Origin: Nitrospira sp.
GTDB lineage: Bacteria; Nitrospirota; Nitrospiria; Nitrospirales; Nitrospiraceae
Direction of reading: 5' to 3'
Assembly (NCBI GenBank): GCA_020846195.1
Contig: JADLEJ010000004.1
Coordinates: forward strand, 406,360-470,359
Length of the DNA stretch: 64,000 nt
The first letter of the stretch is position 1. Each line of letters begins with the position of its first letter. This document shows, piece by piece, positions 59,465 to 64,000 of this stretch. The notes below the pieces were generated by a model. It did no database searches. It was not told where the DNA came from and worked only from the letters and a program-made list of their open reading frames with translations. The position numbers were made by a program, and so were the translations under genes.

Positions 59465-60565
59465 TTACCGGAACGTCGATCCGACGATCCGCTCCACTCG
59501 ATCGTCCCGCCCGCCGAGCTCCCGATATTTGCGATACTGCGCGAGCGCGCGCGGCATGTCTTTCCGGTGCAATTCGTAGAAGACCCCGAGATTATAGTGC
59601 GCTTCGGCATACTCCGGCTTCAACGCCACCGCCGCGGCATACTCGCGCTCCGCGTCGTCCAGCTGCCCCATGCTCGTATAGACCACGCCTAAACTTAAAT
59701 GCGCCTCCGCATAACTCGGCTGATACCGAAGCACTTCCAGAAACTCCCGCTCGGCCTCAGCGGATTTGCCCTGGCTGCGATAGATGAAACCCAGATTATA
59801 ATGCGCATCGACCAGGTCCGGTTTTGCCGCCACGGCCTGCTTATAGGCATAGGCCGCTTCCACCAGATCATTCCGTTTTTCCGCCATCCGCCCGGTCACG
59901 TACCACGCGTCGGCATGCTTGGGATGGGCCTTCGTCAGCCGGGCCAGCGTCTCCGCTGCGGCCTTGGCGTCGCCAGCATGATCGTGGAGCGTCGCCAGAG
60001 CAAACAACGCCTCGGCATGCGCCGGCTGCATCGCCAGCAGTCCCTGATAGGTCTTGATCGCCGCCGGCATATCCCTCTGCGACTCGTATAATTTTGCCAG
60101 ATCCAGATACGACTCCGCATGCTTGGGATCGACTTCGATCGCCTTGGTCAGCGCCTGCTGCGCTTCCGCCGACTTCCCCTGCGCGGCATACACTTCGGCG
60201 AGATCGTTGAGCGCCTCGGCAAACGCCGGCTTCACTTTGAGCGCGCGCACAAACGCCTCCGCCGCCTCCGCCGGCTTCCGCCCCTTCAATAAAACAAGTC
60301 CGTGTAGATGGAGTGCTTGGGGCGACGCGGGGTTGAGATGCAGCGCCTTCTGCACCGCCTCATCCGCCGCTTTGAGATCGCCCCGCGCCAGCGCGGCGCG
60401 CGTCAGATCCAGCTCATGCTGAACCATATCCTGAGAAGGCGCGGCCAAGACCGAAGGAGAGAAGGAGAGAAAGAAGAGCGCGCAGCAGAAACCGAGGACG
60501 GTCGCAACCTGAATCCGGCGGCCTGAAATCAAGGCGTGCCCCTTTCCACGAGAATCTATTCTCAC
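59465..60565 (-). CDS. Secreted TPR-repeat protein
   Basis: From the GTG at 60565 this is a 366-residue protein with a signal peptide (TVLGFCCALFFLSFSPSVLA) and about eight to nine TPR units, each 34 residues with the usual W/L, G, Y, A, P pattern (e.g. KAIEVDPKHAESYLDLAKLY, QAVAAKPDLVDAHYNLGFIY, AVALKPEYAEAHYNLGVFYE). It should act as a protein scaffold in the periplasm or outer membrane. The start is uncertain: the frame is open to 60667 and no codon has a clear ribosome binding site. It is convergent with slp. Confidence 0.78.
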   Translation of the reverse strand: MRIDSRGKGHALISGRRIQVATVLGFCCALFFLSFSPSVLAAPSQDMVQHELDLTRAALARGDLKAADEAVQKALHLNPASPQALHLHGLVLLKGRKPAEAAEAFVRALKVKPAFAEALNDLAEVYAAQGKSAEAQQALTKAIEVDPKHAESYLDLAKLYESQRDMPAAIKTYQGLLAMQPAHAEALFALATLHDHAGDAKAAAETLARLTKAHPKHADAWYVTGRMAEKRNDLVEAAYAYKQAVAAKPDLVDAHYNLGFIYRSQGKSAEAEREFLEVLRYQPSYAEAHLSLGVVYTSMGQLDDAEREYAAAVALKPEYAEAHYNLGVFYELHRKDMPRALAQYRKYRELGGRDDRVERIVGSTFR

Positions 60566-60671
60566 TGGACTATAAACGGGCCGGCGGAGGGAAATCAATG
60601 CGAGGGTGGAACAGCAATCGAAAGACGGAGGGCGACGCCGAAACGGCATCGCCCCTGTAACGGACATGCGC

Positions 60672-61148
60672 CTACTTAATCAATATCAGCCTGCCACCGG
60701 CGCTGGTGGGATTGAGTTGATCCCCATACGCAAAGACGCTGCCGGCCGCGTACAACAGATCGCTCGTTGGAATGCCGATATATTTCGTCTCGCCAGGCTT
60801 GAGCGCGATCTTCACATTCAAGACCGTCGGCGCCGATTGATTCTCTGCCGCCGTCATATGAAATCCGCGCTCGGCGGCGGACTTGTTGGTGACCCGCACC
60901 AGCACCGGCGTGCCCGGCCGGTTCTTCATGTCCAGCACCGAGGTCGGCGGATACAGAATCTTCAACGCCCCGACTTCCGTCGCATAGATATCGAGATCGA
61001 CCGGCAATTCCTTGAACGCCTGGCCGACCACCGATCCCGTCTCCAAATCGCCGACTTCCACACCGCCGGATTGCAGCGCCCACACACCGGTGCTCATGAC
61101 CGCCACGGACAGACATCCAATACAGCTGATGATAACTCTGCGCAACAT
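60672..61148 (-). CDS. Secreted beta-rich protein of unknown function
   Basis: The 158-residue product has a signal peptide (IISCIGCLSVAVMSTGVWA) and a beta-rich mature part: VEVGDLETGSVVGQAFKELP, VDLDIYATEVGALKILYPPT, GTPVLVRVTNKSAAERGFHM and VKIALKPGETKYIGIPTSDL. The arrangement resembles a cupredoxin-like fold, but Cu ligands are not evident. GGGGAGG lies six bases before the ATG at 61148. A small secreted-protein gene ends 18 bases upstream and the two form an operon. The function is unknown. Confidence 0.65.
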   Translation of the reverse strand: MLRRVIISCIGCLSVAVMSTGVWALQSGGVEVGDLETGSVVGQAFKELPVDLDIYATEVGALKILYPPTSVLDMKNRPGTPVLVRVTNKSAAERGFHMTAAENQSAPTVLNVKIALKPGETKYIGIPTSDLLYAAGSVFAYGDQLNPTSAGGRLILIK

Positions 61149-61166
61149 ACAGAACCTCCCCATAGG

Positions 61167-61382
61167 TTAGAGCGATACAGACAAACCTTGCTCGGACGGC
61201 AACCGCGGCAGCAGCCCTGTCTCAGGCAAGACAGGCCCGCTAGTGACAAGATAAAACGCGCCCTCTTCGCACGCCTGATTGAAACAATGTGTTTGCAGGA
61301 GGTGTTCGCCCTTCACATTCTGGGCGAAACTCGGCAGGCTGAAAAGAAAACCACTGCACAGCAGACAGGCGGCAACCGGCAT
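61167..61382 (-). CDS. Small secreted hypothetical protein
   Basis: The 71-residue product starts with a likely signal peptide (PVAACLLCSGFLFSLPSFAQ) and has two Cys in the mature part (HCFNQACEEGAF). GGAGGG precedes the ATG at 61382, which supports it as a real gene, and it is co-oriented with the beta-rich secreted protein. It is short and unlike any family I know, so it could still be a chance frame. Confidence 0.5.
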   Translation of the reverse strand: MPVAACLLCSGFLFSLPSFAQNVKGEHLLQTHCFNQACEEGAFYLVTSGPVLPETGLLPRLPSEQGLSVSL

Positions 61383-61602
61383 GGGACGCCCTCCAACCAG
61401 GAGAGGACGTTATAGAAGTTCGTCGGCATCCCGTCTACCGATGAACGCTCACGAATGCCAACCCGTGCTACATCTGCCGCAACCGATCCTGCATTATCGC
61501 GGAGGCGGCGCCTGCCAAGCTCGGCGCAATTGACTACTGCGGCACCTCTCGCTAGAATTTCGTATTCCTATCACACTACCGCCAACCGACAGGAGACCAG
61601 CC

Positions 61603-62112
61603 ATGCCGCCTCGCGTCGACCGCCGCACCGTCGATCTCTCCGCCTATCCCGACCTTGTCGTGATTTATCTTGGAATGCGCGTGAATCGGCTGACAGGGCT
61701 CAAAACCCTGTTCGGCTTCGGCCCCAAAATCGCGCAGTCGGTCGAGGCCAAACCGGACGGGCTGCTCTTGCACGAGAATCTCCTGTGGTCCCTGGCGCCG
61801 CCGCATGTCGGCATGCGCCAGTACTGGCGGGACTTCGCCGCCTTGGAACGGTGGGCGCGATCCGATCCGCACCGTGAGTGGTGGCAGGCGTTTTTGAAAC
61901 ACTCGGGCGGCACCGGGTTCTGGCACGAAACCTATTTCATGCGCGGCGGGATGGAAGCCGTGTACAACGATATGGTCCGCGATCTGGGATTCCTGCGATT
62001 CGCGCCCCAGCAACCGGCCCGCGGGCCGATGTATTCAGCGCGAGGCCGGGCCCATCAGGCCGGCGACGCAACCGCGCCGCTCCCCGTGGATGAAACCCAT
62101 TACTACTCATGA
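61603..62112 (+). CDS. DUF4188 family protein
   Basis: The 169-residue product has RTVDLSAYPDLVVIYLGMRV, then QYWRDFAALERWARSDPHRE, WWQAFLKHSGGTGFWHETYF and GMEAVYNDMVRDLGFLRFAP, a pattern found in the DUF4188 family, relatives of small haem-type monooxygenases (the fold of ABM domains). It has no signal peptide. Enzymatic activity is unproven in the family. The plus-strand start at 61603 follows CAGGAGACCAGCC. The gene is convergent with the SmbP-like gene. Confidence 0.78.
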   Translation: MPPRVDRRTVDLSAYPDLVVIYLGMRVNRLTGLKTLFGFGPKIAQSVEAKPDGLLLHENLLWSLAPPHVGMRQYWRDFAALERWARSDPHREWWQAFLKHSGGTGFWHETYFMRGGMEAVYNDMVRDLGFLRFAPQQPARGPMYSARGRAHQAGDATAPLPVDETHYYS

Positions 62113-62213
62113 CACCAGCCGCGATACCCGGCTGGAGCTATCGGCGGCGCGAGTCGTTGTGGAGCGCTGTCCGGCGATGCCGGAGGAAGAGAGGACGAGA
62201 CGAACGGCATGGC

Positions 62214-62235
62214 GGGGCGGCGGATTCGCCGCCCC
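62214..62235. terminator. GC-rich hairpin between convergent genes
   Basis: GGGGCGGCG at 62214-62222 and CGCCGCCCC at 62227-62235 form a perfect 9-bp stem with a GATT loop. It lies 102 bases after the DUF4188 stop and just before the stop of the convergent SmbP-like gene. There is no T-run in either direction. Confidence 0.55.
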
Positions 62236-62253
62236 GTGGGAACTGGCAGGCGC

Positions 62254-62556
62254 TTACTTGCTCTTCTTCTTAGCTTTGCCAGGCTTCTCCGCCTGTTCGG
62301 CGTGCGCCAGCGATTCTTCCGCGTGCTTCACGGCTTCCTTGGCATGCTCCAGCGCTTCTTTCGCATGCGTATCGACACTGCTCTTGACCGCTTCTTCCAA
62401 ATGCGCAATCGCTTCCTTCGTGTGCGCGACGCCTTCCTTCGCATGCGCGATCGTTTCTTTCACATGCGCATTGCCGGCCACCGCAACACCCGTCATCCCG
62501 CCGGCAATAAGACCGCAAACCGCGAGCGCGGCAAGACCATACTGAATCCGATTCAT
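62254..62556 (-). CDS. SmbP-like small periplasmic His-repeat protein
   Basis: The 100-residue protein has a signal peptide (cut near AVAGN) and a helical repeat in which His recurs every seven residues: VKETIAHAKEGVAHTKEAIA, HLEEAVKSSVDTHAKEALEH, AKEAVKHAEESLAHAEQAEK. This is the design of SmbP, a small copper-binding protein first described in Nitrosomonas. It would bind divalent metal in the periplasm as a buffer. The ATG follows AAGGAGGAAGT. It fits with the copper ATPase and NikR genes in this window. Confidence 0.82.
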   Translation of the reverse strand: MNRIQYGLAALAVCGLIAGGMTGVAVAGNAHVKETIAHAKEGVAHTKEAIAHLEEAVKSSVDTHAKEALEHAKEAVKHAEESLAHAEQAEKPGKAKKKSK

Positions 62557-62639
62557 ACTTCCTCCTTGCGATTAGATGAACAGTGCAGGGGCTCGTACCA
62601 TTGCATGACGCGCCACTATATACGATACCGCGGCATCGG

Positions 62640-64000
62640 TCACGGCTTCCCTTCCAACACGTGCCCCTGTTTCATCCGAAACGCGATCTGCCTCACCGCT
62701 TCAAATCGATCAACCGGATTCTCCTTCAGCACAAGGAAACTGGCTTCGTAGCCTTCCTGCAGACGGCCAATGCGCCGGCCGGGAAAGATCGCTTGCGGCG
62801 TCTGCTCGCACCAGAGCTTGAGCAAGGCCAAATTGTCGAAGATGCCGAGTTCGTGCAGATGCCATGCTTCGGCGAACGATGTGGCGGCATGATCGCTGCC
62901 GATGGCGAGTGTCACGCCATACCGGTGAAGCAATCGCAGATTCTTGGCTTGAATGTCCTGGGCTTTCGACCACAGAGACGCCTCCATCGAAAACCTATGG
63001 GATGGGCCATCATGACTGCCCTGTGCGGGCTCATGATGCCCATGCCCCCCGGCTTGCGGTTGCATCGCGACCGTCGTTGTTACCACAGTCACACCGGCGC
63101 GGGCGGCCTGCCGCGCGTCCTCATCGGTCAGCAGCAATCGCGGCGCCTCTTCGCTCGCATCGAGCCGCCACCCCGGCACATGCGCAAGCTCGTCGACGCC
63201 CGCCGCCACCGCCACACGAAAATCCGCCGCCGTCTCGACATGCGCCGTCACGCGCAATCCCTCGCGATGCGCGCGTGTCACCATCGCAGGAATTAATTGA
63301 GGGTCAAGTCCCTTCCTGACCGCCACACCATCGGCGTGAGACAGTTGCCGCGCATCTTCTGAGTGAGCCAAATATACTTTCAGAAAATCAGGCTTCCCTG
63401 CCAGAATCCCAGCCCATTGGCGTTCCAAATCCACCTCGTGGTCGATCACCACATAGCCGCGATTCTTAAACCACCCAGCCGGCACCTCGCCGATGACAGC
63501 CCGATACCGGGACTCCCGCAAGACATGTTCATATAACGGCATCGGATGGCCGCCGGACGAGGTCAGGCCGGCGTTGGCAAAGACCGCATCGATACTCCAT
63601 GGCCGATTGACCCGCCCGGCGATCTGCGAGGTGAAGTCTCGAATGCTATTGGGGTTTTTGACGTAGAACACCCCGTCATGCAGATAACGGGCAACCGTTG
63701 CCTCAAAAGTCCATGGCCCTTCAATATTGTGGTTATGCGCTTCGCCGAACGGCGGCACGACGAAGCCTCCGTGCAGATCGACCTGTTCATCGACGAGGGC
63801 GGGTTTCGTTGTCGTCAGCCGTCCGTCAACCGTATAGAAGGTTGTGGCCTGGAACTGCTGCCCATCGAACCACTGACCGTTGACGAATGCGTACTGCGCC
63901 AGCCGAGCCGCGTCAGCCACTTCGCCACCCTGGCCGCCCTGCGCGAAGGCTCCCACGCTACAGGTCATGACACAGGCCATCATCACACTGACTATTTTCA
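62640..64000 (-). CDS. Amidohydrolase, secreted (start just beyond window edge)
   Basis: The frame reads MMACVMTCSVGAFAQ (a signal peptide) and then a TIM-barrel amidohydrolase with metal residues: PPFGEAHNHNIEG, LKVYLAHSEDA, LRVTAHVETAAD, DELAHVPGW and IGSDHAATSFAEAW. An internal ATG at 63986 would lose part of the signal; upstream in frame the sequence reads TG AAA ATA GTC AGT GTG, so the true start codon is probably ATG, GTG or TTG whose first base is one position outside the window. It should hydrolyse an amide or ring bond in the periplasm. Substrate unknown. Confidence 0.8.
   Translation of the reverse strand, partial: KIVSVMMACVMTCSVGAFAQGGQGGEVADAARLAQYAFVNGQWFDGQQFQATTFYTVDGRLTTTKPALVDEQVDLHGGFVVPPFGEAHNHNIEGPWTFEATVARYLHDGVFYVKNPNSIRDFTSQIAGRVNRPWSIDAVFANAGLTSSGGHPMPLYEHVLRESRYRAVIGEVPAGWFKNRGYVVIDHEVDLERQWAGILAGKPDFLKVYLAHSEDARQLSHADGVAVRKGLDPQLIPAMVTRAHREGLRVTAHVETAADFRVAVAAGVDELAHVPGWRLDASEEAPRLLLTDEDARQAARAGVTVVTTTVAMQPQAGGHGHHEPAQGSHDGPSHRFSMEASLWSKAQDIQAKNLRLLHRYGVTLAIGSDHAATSFAEAWHLHELGIFDNLALLKLWCEQTPQAIFPGRRIGRLQEGYEASFLVLKENPVDRFEAVRQIAFRMKQGHVLEGKP

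Overview
The window is dense, GC-rich bacterial chromosome with about 60 genes and no rRNA, tRNA, CRISPR array, prophage or intact insertion sequence that I could find. The gene mix suggests Nitrospira (Nitrospirota) or a close relative: hopanoid and carotenoid genes, many PilZ proteins, an SmbP-like His-repeat protein, copper and nickel handling, c-type cytochrome and RND efflux. That assignment is inference from content and style; no marker gene is present.

Layout. 1-6655 (minus): a surface-glycan set of two GT39-like membrane glycosyltransferases, a small membrane protein, an FAD oxidoreductase that carries a copy of that small protein as its C-terminal tail, and a GT2 glycosyltransferase. 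6914-7752: a decayed FemAB/GNAT-like acyltransferase. 7916-13309 (minus): a tightly overlapping operon for phosphonate tailoring: phosphonopyruvate decarboxylase in two subunits, an aminoethylphosphonate transaminase, a PntC-like nucleotidyltransferase, a CDP-alcohol phosphotransferase with a degenerate nucleotidyltransferase domain, and a flippase-like membrane protein. PEP mutase is not in the window. This cluster is the best candidate for an undescribed system.

13499-16777 (plus): two secreted paralogues of unknown function, then four PilZ-type genes in a row. 16832-21996: a TetR regulator with a perfect inverted repeat at its start, an RND adaptor and an RND pump. 22014-33132: mostly small single genes (RbgA-like GTPase, SCP2, SpeD, patatin-like lipoprotein, PilZ, DUF1499, DUF2914, zinc-binding proteins) and a decayed toxin-antitoxin pair whose toxin has two amber codons at tryptophan positions. 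33133-37130: an AT-richer island with a PLD-helicase-DUF3427 protein, probably acquired and possibly for defence.

37191-40103 (plus): isoprenoid genes (farnesyl/geranylgeranyl diphosphate synthase, HpnA-type epimerase, CruF-type carotenoid protein), followed by a cytochrome c, a DUF5666-like protein, a holin-like membrane protein and a histidine-kinase-like protein without the acceptor histidine. 44209-47964 (minus): 3-methyladenine glycosylase, a TonB-dependent receptor, DUF3842 and NikR with a likely operator. 48103-53972: an ECF sigma factor with a ChrR-like cupin anti-sigma factor, divergent from a lipoprotein-DUF4331-TPR-HupE/UreJ operon. 54070-64000: HtrA protease, a copper P-type ATPase with two YHS domains, a DsbA-like protein, Slp lipoprotein, TPR protein, small secreted proteins, DUF4188, SmbP-like protein and an amidohydrolase that runs off the edge.

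Two families of palindromic intergenic repeats recur: a long one at about 29.3, 30.6, 39.1 and 44.8 kb, and a shorter GCTGAG-rich one at about 18.7, 38.1 and 58.1 kb.
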